The notes under the pieces were generated by a model, which made no database searches, was not told where the DNA came from, and saw only the letters and a list, made by a program, of their open reading frames with translations. The position numbers and the translations under genes were made by a program. Positions 35,092 to 45,578 of a stretch of DNA of 64,000 bases are shown piece by piece. The DNA is from Strobilurus pachycystidiatus (lineage: Eukaryota > Basidiomycota > Agaricomycetes > Agaricales > Physalacriaceae): assembly GCA_019915135.1 (NCBI GenBank), contig JAHLMK010000006.1:2108001-2172000 (forward strand), given 5' to 3'. The first letter of the stretch is position 1, and every line of letters starts with the position of its first letter.

Positions 35092-36478
35092 TCATCCGTC
35101 CCGCATAGTCAGTTTATAGAAGTCGATGAACTGGCACAAGATGTCCATCATGGTGCTGGAATTCCGCGACACCGCGGGAAGTAGCCGAATGTCTGCCCGA
35201 CAAAGTGGACAGCGTTTACTAGATCCGTCAGTGGTGCTGGAGTTCAACACTTCGGTGAGACATTCGGCGCAAAACGTATGTCCGCAATGGAGTCTACATG
35301 CCGAGAGTGAGGTTAAGCACAACAAGATGGAAGATGGACAAACGTTGCAGGTTGACGTTGGGAGCTGCCGAAGCATTCGGTACATATGTTGCACTCTAGC
35401 AGTGGCTCCAAGGCGCCAATCAAACGCTCCAAAGTCTGGCAATCGTGCTGTCGTTGTGCCCTGAGCTGTTCGTTGTCCGCTTGCAGCGCAAGATTGTGCT
35501 GAATTTGCGATAAGCACGGCGTCAAGGGCGGTGAAGGTGCTTACATCCTGAAGTTGTTGGGTTTGAGAGCAGAGCTTCTTGTTCTCCGCTGTTACTGCTT
35601 CGAGCTTCTCCAACAAATTGTCGCGGGCCTTACCGGAGCCATGTGAAGGTTGTACTTGAGTTGCAGGACGAACTTACCTCCGTAATGCATGATATGACCT
35701 TGGCCGTGTCCGAGTCCCGTTGGTGTTTGGCTTGACGAGCAGTCTCCAGCGTCTGTTCACTATGCTGGCGCCACGCCCTGTGTTCTGCGTTGTCCGCCTG
35801 CAAAGCCAGATTGAGCTGTATTCATCGTCAGGATATCTCTGCAACAAATAACAATGCTCACATCTCGCAGCTGCTGAATTCGAACTAGGAGGTCCCCATT
35901 CGCGCCCTCCGCTGCCGCCAACTGTACTGTCAATTGATCACAGACCTGATGGCGCACATCGATGAGCTCAACTCAGAGGCTGAACCGTATGTTATATCAC
36001 GCACCGCCGAGACTTGCTGATTGGCGTCTGAGCGCCCCGAGTCCCATCGCCGCTTTTTGCTTTCCAAGGTCTCTTTCAGGTGGATGTTGAGCTCCATTTC
36101 CTACAGTACGTTGTCGCAATGTTAATACGACAGTGCTTTGAGTGCATCCAGATACGCACCATCTCCTTCATGAAGAGACCGTCCTTCATGACTTTGATTT
36201 CAGCTTCCAGATCACGGCGGCGCGTTTCCTAGTGTATGCATCCAGTCAGAGAGAGCATCAATCACAGATAGCACGGCCTCACCAAAGCATCGGATGGTGC
36301 AATGCGCGAAAGCTCCTTGCCAGTCTTCTGACTCTTTGGTGGCCTACCGCGCTCCTTTGGTCCGGTCTCTGACGCTCGAACGCGCTTTAGCGTACCTGGA
36401 GATGCAGGTCAGTCGATTAAGTGCAAATAGGTAGAACAATCGCGTACCCTTATTTGCAACACCGCCGGTTTCCCCCAT
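35092..36478 (-). CDS. RING-finger coiled-coil protein with AT-hook-like motif
   Basis: About ten short exons, each joined in phase by a GT-AG intron, give roughly 323 residues. The start is at 36478 and the last three exons are 35545-35634, 35344-35498 and 35092-35293. The N-terminus has a basic KERGRPPKSQK motif. The middle is coiled coil. The C-terminus is a C3HC4 RING finger: CNIC, then LHCGHTFCAEC after splicing, then CPLC. RING domains recruit E2 enzymes, so an E3 ubiquitin ligase role is likely. Two adjacent coiled-coil exons are duplicated: 28-codon exons ending QQLRD and QQLQD, each followed by NLALQADN. It is tail to tail with gene Z, 245 bp apart. Confidence 0.75.
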
Positions 36479-36812
36479 AGCTGCGTGTGGGGTGTGTTAC
36501 TGAAGTATAAATCAGAATATCAGAGAATGAGTGGCAAAGCGTTGGGGGAAGCGCAGGTGAAGCAATGACGTCCCTGAAGGTAATTTATTCGCGTCCATTG
36601 GGTCAGGTGACCGTGAATCACCGATTTAGCGATGGTCAAGTGTAAAAATGACAGCATACGCCGAGGCCGGGAGCCAGATTGTACAATTCACGACGGAACA
36701 ACCACTCCAGGTACGACAAAGTCAAGTCCGGTATGATGAATGATATAACAAACCCGCCTAGTACGTACAGTAACTAGTAAGCATGTAGATATACAAGGAT
36801 ACTGTAATAGTG

Positions 36813-37870
36813 TTAACGGTTGACATATTTGACAGAGGCAAAGCAAGACTTCGGTCTATTCCGGTTCGGTCTGCACCCTCGCACCCTATAAACCAAAAGA
36901 GCGGCTAAGCAAGAGGATCGAAAGGTCATCCAGAAATTTACCTGGAACATCTCGCGAACAACGACCATATACTCGTCTAGAAAATCACGATCACTTTCGA
37001 CCATGTACATAAACTCGTTTATGCAGGCTCGGCTTCGAAGACGGAGGGTCTTCAGCGACGGGGCGGCGAGTTTGAACACGGTGTTTTGTGTCCTAAACAG
37101 TCGAGAGGGTGGCAACTGCTCGCGCGTCTCTAGAGGGATGAAGCAGAGCCATGCATGGCGTTCATCGCGCTTTGGAATCCAGCTTGGCGACATCCGGATA
37201 CTGTGCGAGGAAAAAATGGTATCGATCTCTTGGAGGAAGGGCGCCATGGCGGGTGGAGGATTCTCGACGTTGGCGCCGAATGTCCCTATTGGAAAAAAAA
37301 AGGTGCCTGTGTTAATGTCAGGCGCAAACGGAAACGTGTCCGAGTGGGGCTGCATAAGCAAGCCCGGGCGGGCTCCCTTGCGGTGGTCGTTCTCCATGTA
37401 AGCGGTCAAGGAGTCGATCTCCATCCGGAGTTCGGTAGCGATACTCTCACGGTGGGAAACGGAGGGAGTGTTTTCGGCGATGTCGAGTATGAAGCGATAG
37501 ACTGGAAGAACTATGGACTCGTTGATGGCGTAAATCCAGCCATAACCCGGTCTTTGCCGCCGCGTCTAATGAGATATCTCAGTCAAGGGAGACCGAGTAG
37601 CGAGCAGAAAGTCAAACCATGGTCTCCATAGTCGAGGCTTGATGGGCGGACCTAGTGGGATGGCGCCAAGTCGGTAAGATATATATATCTTTTTTGCGTG
37701 CTACCGTTCCCTTGTTCTGGGCCTTACAGGACTGGATATCGATGAAGTCTATGGTTATGGTTAATATTGGCGGGAAGAAGACTATACACTCCGAGTCATT
37801 GTGATACAGACAGAACATGAGACCCGATACAGTCAATTCATTAGGCTGACGTCGAAGTTCGTGCGTACCA
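36813..37870 (-). CDS. Uncharacterised Agaricomycete-type protein
   Basis: A long exon (from about 37540 down to 36813) reads GYGWIYAINESIVLPV, then MEIDSLTAYMENDH, PFAPDINTGTFFFP and MVVVREMFQVNFW to a stop at 36813. Upstream exons read PEVTFGTHELRRQPNEL, SGLMFCLYHNDSECIVFF and PRLWRPWFDFLLATR; likely introns lie near 37541-37582 and 37647-37731. The start codon is unresolved. Composition and codon sense suggest a real gene, but I recognise no domain. A decayed copy of the 5' part lies just upstream (37975-38250). Confidence 0.5.
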
Positions 37871-37974
37871 AAGGTGACTTCGGGAAGCGGTGATGTGATT
37901 CATCGGGGCGGTATCGTCGAAAATGAATGGGTCAAGCATAGTCAAGCCTCAATGAGTGGTGCAGTCGCTGTGAT

Positions 37975-38250
37975 ATTTTTGAGCCAGGTGAGACGCAGTA
38001 GTGGGCAGAGTCAAACTCAATGAGCGGAGCTGGCAGATTGGCATCAAATGAATATCACATATCTTCTGCATGCTATCCCCTTGTTTTCGGGCCCCTCTAA
38101 AACCAGGTATCGATGGACATGGTTTCAATTGGCGGGAAGAAGAGGGTACGGTGCATTCATTGTGACGCGGCCAAGTGAGAAAGGTCCAATCTCGGTGTCC
38201 GGCCGCAGTAGCTGGCATTCGTGCGTAAGGGTGACTTAGACGGTAGTGGT
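37975..38250 (-). pseudogene. Decayed tandem copy of the upstream gene's 5' part
   Basis: Minus-strand sequence here matches 37670-37880 in order: VTLTHECQLLRPDTE against VTFGTHELRRQPNE, then a shared run from TCTTCTTCCCGCCAAT through CCTGGTTTTAGAGGGGCC-like to AACAAGGG. Frames are broken by indels. The copy stops where the longer exon of the gene would begin. Confidence 0.5.
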
Positions 38251-38462
38251 TCCATGAGGTAGTATCTTTGGACAGGTGAGAGCCAGCATCAATGTTCGAA
38301 GCTAACTCGGAAGGGACACTTGCAATCTTTCACGCCTGGAATCCTTCACACGCACGTCATTACTTGTCGTATCGTTTATGTAAGTTCAACGTTGAGTCTG
38401 TGATGATCGGCGAGTGACCAGTAGTCACTCGTCACGAAGGTTGTTCACTCTCGGGAAACAAC

Positions 38463-40215
38463 ATGTCGATCCCTTTGCTTGGGGAATATTTTGTTCTTCA
38501 GCTGGATCCCGTCGCTTCCCTCGCAAGTTTTGAGGACACGGAAACCGCACGAATATGCGAAGTTTGGCGGCCCAGAACATACGTAGCCTGCGTCGTCGGG
38601 GTATGTCGACTACCTACGTATGTGTATTTGGCGTGCTCATCAATTTCATTTTTGTAGTATTGCGGTGTTGTCCCTCCTGTAGGAAACAACTTCCCTCTCA
38701 AAGTCGCCCTCGTGTCTCGAGGAATGGTCGCAGGTCCTGATCCTGCCACCATCCCCGAAATGTCGTACCCAATTCTCCCTAACCGAACTCCACATCCCCT
38801 CGAGCGCGAGCCTTTAGACTGCAATCCCCCACTTCCTTGGGCGGATTGCTATCACGTCATGCCCGCAATCGTCACGGTACTCGTGAACATTTCTATTGCT
38901 CAAAACCGCGAGAGGGGGCGATTTCAACTACAGCCGCAGAGCCAGGCCTTCGACATCTTGGAGATCTCAGAAGATGATCAGGAATGGAGGGCTGATATTC
39001 TCGAGAAGCTAAAAGCTGCTGGCCTCGTGGGACGCGACGCCGGGGAGACATTTCTAGTACAAGATGCCGAAGTAGGAGACTTCAGTTGGGCGGAAGAGTT
39101 TCCCACTGTCAAATTCTCGACAGACCTTGACGGCATCTCAGGTGAAGATATCAATAATCCCTGGCTTTTTTACGATGAATGCTCGAAATTGAGAAGGTGT
39201 GTTTGTGTCTGCCGTGTCAATGCTCCCAATGAACAACGCACAGATTTCAGATCGCTTCAATGAAACGCTCACGAATAGCCGTTATGGCGAAAATCTCCAG
39301 GACTCGAGCAATGGACGACCTGATTTATGGCACAGAAGAAGAGTCAAGCGTGTCGGCGGTCACTCCTGGGGGTATAATCTCTTCCTCACCCGCTGTCGAC
39401 ATAATTGCAAGTCGCATCCTTTGTATGCTACCACCACTCCCTCGCACTCCCGAGGTTCTCTCGATTCTTGACCTCCTCTCGCATACGGTCACAAATCGTC
39501 CTGATACCGGAAAAACAGACCTTGACTACCTCATAGCAATGGAAGCTGACCTTCGAGCCGGTCGAGATAGACTCAGGGAATTTCTAAACAAGAAGCGAGC
39601 CGAGAAAGCTGAAGCAAGCCCATCGGAGCCAAGTTACCAACAGATTCTCAAGATGTCCCGGACGGAGCCCTATGGGTCCTCAAACAATAGATCCGAGCAA
39701 GTGCAAGCTATAGCTGAGGCCCATTCGCGTACTCAGGCCATTGAACTCGAAGGTACGCACATTTAGCCTTGTACCCTTGAGCTTCACCCAATCGTGGACA
39801 GAGTGCCAACCGGAACCTTCTGAACAACGAACGTCTCCGCGGCACAGCAGGGATAAGTCGTCTGTGTTTGACATTCGTGGTATGGGCAACGTACACTCTT
39901 CTCTTCTTGTTAGTTCCTCTAATCATCATCACAGAGTCCACTTCACCGCCGACCTTGGTCCGCAGACCACGCAAACTCCTCTCAATCTGGGCCACGATGA
40001 AGGCAATATTCCGTGACTCAGATCGCGTGAAATCTCACCAACAGAACCAGCAAAAGGCCCGGCCGTCTCAGTCTAAGAAGGCCGTCGAGGTCCCGAAGGG
40101 AAGTGCCGCTCGTGGAGAAACGAGGCCGCTAGCCAAGGAGCCGGAAACTCCATGGGCGAAGGGAGTGCAATGGATCACGACCGCTACAAGGTGGAAGACC
40201 AGCAAAGGGTTGTGA
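38463..40215 (+). CDS. Uncharacterised protein, probable C-terminal membrane span
   Basis: Exon 1 (38463-38600) and exon 2 (38658-39197) join in phase to read MSIPLLGEYFVLQLDP, PVGNNFPLKVALVSRG and NPWLFYDECSKLRR. A 54-nt intron leads to FQIASMKRSRIAVMAK and a Lys/Glu-rich helical stretch ending near 39751. The next exon contains a hydrophobic segment (FVVWATYTLLFLLVPLIII) followed by a basic tail rich in Lys/Gln. I could not find a splice that joins this last exon in phase, so either a one-base error or an undetected intron lies near 39752-39803. No family is recognised. It is convergent with gene Y. Confidence 0.5.
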
Positions 40216-40977
40216 TCTTCACCGAAGTCTTGTTTCATAAGAGGCAATTACCTAAACTTTGTCGATTTTTACGAGTGGCGGTGGCCGATGTTATTGCATG
40301 TACTTCACACACACTGCTGCTGTGCTTGTCCAATATAATCTTTCGAGTCTTCAAGTTGCGAACTTCATCGTCGCCTCCGAGGCTTCTTCGCGACTCTCAT
40401 ACCTCTTGGTAATTGACTTCGTTCCAAGTACAACGCCGCGTCAACATCCGCAGTAAGCGTGGGCTTAGACTCAGGCTACCTGAGAGCACGCCTGTATTGT
40501 CAAGGTCTGCCAACACTTCTCGGGCCCTCCATTCATTTATCTGGTCATGGTCGATGGCGACACCGGCGACCATGGTACGCTGCTCCGCATCTTAGGGTAT
40601 TAGACCGGATTAAGGAGGCGCTGTCCCAAGACAGACAATGACATTAGACACGAAGTATGATTGAGGAGGGGATCAGAAGCCAGTCAATACGGGAAGGGAG
40701 AGCGCACTAACAAAATACTTGGCGCTATTATCGAGAAGGGTGATTCCACCTTTAGTCTCACAACCATTTTTTCGTGCGACAATGTCTGGTGTTCGGCCTG
40801 CTGCAACAATGCGTCGTCACTCCAGATTCATACGCGAAATTTGCATAGACAAACAGCCGAGCATAAAACACAACCTTAATTTCGAAAAGTCTCAATCTGA
40901 TTATGAACTAGCTGGATGCAATCTAAGAGATTTCATGACGAAATTCGAACCTCCTTCGTAGCCTTCACTGTGCCAAT

Positions 40978-41907
40978 TCAAGAACTTCCGACGACTAATG
41001 CGCCCGGAATCAAGAGTTCACCTTCATGCTGTAAAGTCTCCCACATATCGGCCTGCATAGATAAAAGCGCCGGTTGAACTCGCTGCAGGAACTCCACCGC
41101 CTCCCTCAGCTTCTCCGATGCAGCCATTGCTGCTGCAACTCGTCGATAAGACTGCTCGCGTTGTTCTCGATTCCAACCCAGCGTCGCGGCCCACAACACA
41201 GATAGAGACAGGTTGCCTTCCACCTGGAGTTTCTCCTCCCTCTGAACCATGATGGATATATTGACGACTTGCTCTAGAGCCAAAGGTACCCAGCTGCCTA
41301 GGGAATGCATTGTGTTCACAAAAACGTTAGGGTCGCTGTCGCACCAGGTAAGTACTTCCTAGCTGCGCAAGAATTGACAGGAGTCTTACGATTTGGTACG
41401 CTTCATATTCTCAATCAGCACCTCGATACCCTCTTTGACGCGTCGCACCGTCTGCTGAGTGTCTTGAATGCCGTCGAGAAGGATGCTGCTATCGGGGGAT
41501 ATCATGGCACCCTTCAGAGCATGCACCTCAGAGACCGCGCCCATGATGGCGGTTTGAGCACCAAAGACGGATTTCATTACGATGATTTCGTGATCGTGAG
41601 GCATGAGGGGTGCATATTGTGAAGGTCGGCGGCAGATGCCTGCCCATTTGAGGAAGGAGCAGCGGGTGGAGTAGCCAGTCCATAGAGATAATATGCATAG
41701 TAAGATCAAACCGATCCAGGTGGAGATCAGCCGCCTATGAGAGCGCTTCGGGGGACGGGCGGCCAGAGGTCGCCACTGTGGATGTTGACGCGGCCGTTGA
41801 TTCTCCGTATTTCGAGAGATGAAGGAGTTCAGCAACTCGGTATCAACGCGAATAACTGGGAGAACGTCAAAGATTGGATGAAGAGATTGAGACAACGCAC
41901 GAGGCAT
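40978..41907 (-). CDS. Membrane-anchored coiled-coil protein Y
   Basis: Exons 41390-41907 and 40978-41335 (54-nt intron) close to 291 residues. A basic, Arg/Pro-rich region (residues 40-62) precedes one hydrophobic span (STWIGLILLCILSLWTGY, about 63-80). The remaining 200 residues are helical (QTVRRVKEGIEVLIENMKR, REQSYRRVAAAMAASEKL), plausibly coiled coil. No catalytic motif is seen. It starts 320 bp downstream of NPL gene B on the same strand. The arrangement repeats that of gene X after NPL gene A and gene Z after NPL gene C, although direct sequence similarity between X, Y and Z is not obvious by eye. Confidence 0.68.
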
Positions 41908-42226
41908 GTTCAAGGTAGCGTCGGGCAGAGTGGCTCAAGCTGATGGGTTGTGTCCGAATGAAAGGTGCGCGTGTCACGGACTTGAATGAATACATTGTAC
42001 AAAAGGTTTCGGATCAACATGCCGCAATTTTTCCTGATCGTATTCGGACTGATTGGAGTTTTGTCTCATGATATAATTTGAAAGAGCCAGGATATATTAT
42101 TCTGAAAGTCAAAGAAGTTCTACTAGCATAACATCGCCAGATTCGCAGCTTGCTGATTCCATCCGAATCCGATTTCCGCACTCATGTGCTTACAATCTCT
42201 TGCGTTTCACGCTCTAGCCGGCCAGG

Positions 42227-42949
42227 TCAATATGTGAAAAGACATGATGACGAGAGTGAACCAACCTTGTTCTCCTTCAGATGAGCGGAGGTCGTGCGTA
42301 AACCCCTCGCGCTGATGCTTTCGAGGCCGCGTGTACTCGAGCTTGCTAAAGACATCGCCATGCTAGGGCCGACGCTGGACTGGGCGAATCGGCTAGGGCC
42401 GACGCTTGACTGAGCGGATCGGCTAGGGCCGACGCTGGACTGGGCGATACGAGGGTCGATCTTTGTCGTCGTCGCATAATGACCAAGTAGATGAACGGCA
42501 CTGTGAATCAAATAAGCGTTTCGAAGTTGGGCCCCTGAGGTTACGCACTTGACTCCCTTGACTTCAAAAGCGACCTCCGTTCCTCGAGGGAGCGTAAAGC
42601 TGGTCTTGGCTTGGTCAACCTGGTATATGGTCAGAGATGTGAGAGGCACTTTGAAGCGCGTGACGCTCACAAGCTCCGGGGTCAAAGAGATAATCATTGC
42701 AGTCTGGAAAGAATCTTCGGCTGTGTGACCCGGAGGGCGGTAGTTCAGCAGGACTGACGTCCGCTCATGCTTGACAATTTCGTCGCTCAAGCAGATGTTG
42801 GTGATGACAATCGGCTCATCGACTATCCAAGGCTGCTGCCAGCCTGGAGCCAGGTTTGTTGCCCTGTGGCATCGTGTTAGCGCAAATCTGGCGAGAGACT
42901 GGTGATGAACGCACCAAATTCCTGTAACCTTTTCGTAAATCAGCGACAT
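42227..42949 (-). CDS. Nucleoplasmin-like (NPL) domain protein B
   Basis: Exons 42915-42949, 42671-42863, 42549-42619 and 42227-42500 close to 190 residues. The NPL core is MSLIYEKVTGIW, PWIVDEPIVITNICLSD, TSVLLNYRPPG, FTLPRGTEVAFEVKG and, formed by the third splice, NAVHLLGHY. After the domain comes a ten-residue unit, AQSSVGPSR plus one residue, repeated three times in tandem (42360-42450). An Arg/Ser tail follows. There is no FKBP isomerase domain. A possible further intron after 42265 would replace the last ten codons by Arg-Leu-stop. Gene Y follows downstream. A histone-chaperone role is inferred from the domain only. Confidence 0.72.
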   Translation of the reverse strand: MSLIYEKVTGIWCVHHQSLARFALTRCHRATNLAPGWQQPWIVDEPIVITNICLSDEIVKHERTSVLLNYRPPGHTAEDSFQTAMIISLTPELVSVTRFKVPLTSLTIYQVDQAKTSFTLPRGTEVAFEVKGVKCVTSGAQLRNAYLIHSAVHLLGHYATTTKIDPRIAQSSVGPSRSAQSSVGPSRFAQSSVGPSMAMSLASSSTRGLESISARGLRTTSAHLKENKVGSLSSSCLFTY

Positions 42950-45578
42950 GAGAGATTGGCGAGTGGCAAAAGATGTGGTCCTGAGTGCGTCCTTTCACAG
43001 TTTTTATGGCCACTTGAACAAAGGAAAGCCGCAAGGACGGGCCGAACCGCTGGATCTAGACTCTGCTACAGAGATATTCGCAGCGACGTCATGATGTCCT
43101 CCCAGTAAGAACTCGGAGGCGTGCGGGGTGTGGTGTGCTTGTGGTGTGCAGCTTCGAGTGAGACCACTTGCAAAGCATCAGCCAGGGCCCAGGCTAAAGA
43201 CAGGTGTGAGGATACCGTGGCAGCAAGTTCTATCTGGTTCTTCAATGAACAAGCGGGCGAGAGTTCCGACTTCACATTGCGCTGATGTGGGGATAAAGAT
43301 TAGCGCGACACAGACTGTTGACGACGGTGCCGGTGTTGCAGCCGCGTACGCAGGTGTTATGTAGGTGAGGGTGAGTCTGACTCTCAGTCGTCTGGTCAGC
43401 AGCGACACGTGCCGAGTAATGAGATCAATCAATCAATAAATTACCAAATACAGTCAGGCGCAGTCAGGGTTTCGAAGCTTCAGCGCTTCAGCTTCAGGTC
43501 CTAGCCTGGATGATTCCTGAAGATCGGGGGCGTGGCTGCTCTATTCACAGTGTTGCATTGTCCAAATGGATGCCACTGAAACTTTAGCAGAGCAGAGACA
43601 TGGCGCGTTACTTTTCCCCTCCGTGCTACTCAACTTACAGTATGTTCATCGGGACCGTAGTATGCGCCAGCGGTAACGCAGGTCTTTTGCCTGCGCAAAG
43701 GCCGTTCGAGCTCCTGTAAATGTCCTGTCTTTGTTTTCCTGCAATTTCCATCAAGGGACGAATACAAAGGACCCCGTATCTTACTTATACGCTGCGAGTT
43801 TGGGGCGTTTTGCGCCACTAAGCTCCCACCTCCCCTCATGAATTCAGAACAGTCGCGCATACAGCTCGAGCTCTATCTCCGTGGTCAGAGAACGCTTACT
43901 CATGAGCACATCACTCGGTCGGAAGGAAACACACAAATCGGATACAATGCCAGGTCTGAGCGCTACCTGCAAGCTAGACCTCCGGGCTGTGAGTGTTCAC
44001 GTTCGTCCCTCGATCACACCCTCAGAGCTTCTTGTTACACAGCGCCCGCGCTCTCGTCCGTTGCGGCCCATTCAGAGCGACCCACTGGCACCGGGGCAGG
44101 CCTCACGTCCACAAAGCTCAGCGCAGTCCTTCCGTTGCAACGTCGGTAAGTCCACCGTAATCTAGGCGTATACATTGAAATTGAACCCTCAAACTCGGAA
44201 AGGATTTTACCCATCCCCAAGCGGTGAGCTCGACGTCGGGCAGGGTCTTCAGCGACTGATGAATTGCTATTGCAGGTCGGCGCACACTGCGGCTAAAGTT
44301 CCCGCGTACGTCCATCGTGCTATTCGATGATCCTGAGCTGCACAAGTAATATCTAGGACTTCCTCATGCCCCAACAAAATAAGAAAAGTACGTTATTCAG
44401 CAATGGTGTGCCTTACAGTATCTGAATCCAGTTCTGAATCTCAGGATGGAAAGTGCTTGCAGTACAAAGGCGGGGAAACGCCTACAAAGGCAAGCAGAAT
44501 TTTGGGATTTGGTGACACTCTAACTTCACTGACCCTCTCCAGTCAGTCTCTAGGGCTCACAAGCGTACCTTCCTATGTGTGTTAGTTCCTAGGTTGTCTG
44601 CTGAAGAGCGCAGTCAGTATAGGGACATCAATAGCATAGTCTGAATGTGTTGTCAGCGGTCTAAACTTTGTGGCTACGCCACTGTTGTAGATATCGGGAC
44701 TGTGACGATTTACTGACACCAGCTTGATTCGATCTTCATAGTAATTTGGTCTGTCGGCTGATACAGGGCTTCACTGCCTCGAAGGGTCTTACGTCTTGTT
44801 TAGGTTTGTGTGCTGCTCGTGGGTTGGGCTTGTTGTAATTCATTACTCGCTGGAGGTTCCGGACGGTATCAACGTCGGAAGCTCACCTTTTAACCTAGCT
44901 TCTACGCGTCCGCAAGCCCCAATCTCGTTTTTAAATACTCTATTATCTCATTCTCTTGTGTGGTTCGGAGTGTCGCGTCGCGAGGTGATGTCACACATTC
45001 ACCACATGCCTTCTCCGGCTAGCAACTAGACGACGGCTACAAGCCCACGTTGGATCGTATTGACTAATGGTCTTGCGAAAATACATACCGCTTCGATCTC
45101 TTCAAACATGTCAAATATCGCAACGTTATTTCCTGGCTCCCGCATGTGGCTATGTATTCCGATTTCCAGGATCCCGACCTCTGTCAATTTCCTCGGAATG
45201 GGAAGCCGAACGCAGAGTACAAATAGGTAACAAAGAGATCTACATGCAATGTCAGAGTAGTGTGACACAAGCTGACTCGGAAGCGCGACCGACAGAGGGG
45301 TTTCCGAGCTCCATCAGGCGCTAGCGCTTCTAGAGGTCCGATCCGTTGGTTGTGCAGATCATCGCTGAGTTCCGTTTGGGCAGCGAACACCATACATACT
45401 CGCGCCAATACATATTCAAGCCAATGTATATCCACGCCAGGACGCATGTTAAGATTGCAAGACTGTCTGCGCTTGACGTACAACGGTACATGAGAAGCTA
45501 TTTGCGCGTTTCAACACGGACCAGTTCATGCGCAACTGCGATGGGATTGGCATAAGTCAATACATGTAAACGAGAGCG
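42950..45578. other. Interval without a resolvable gene
   Basis: A weak candidate is an open frame at 43838-44149 (MNSEQSRIQLELYLRGQ) that switches frame near 43950. No intron set gives a convincing protein. No repeats or RNA genes are recognised between 44.2 and 45.5 kb. Confidence 0.35.

Noticed and set aside
37949..38239. Opposing ORFs at 37.95-38.24 kb as a separate gene
   Set aside because: The sequence is a degraded duplicate of the adjacent gene's 5' part.
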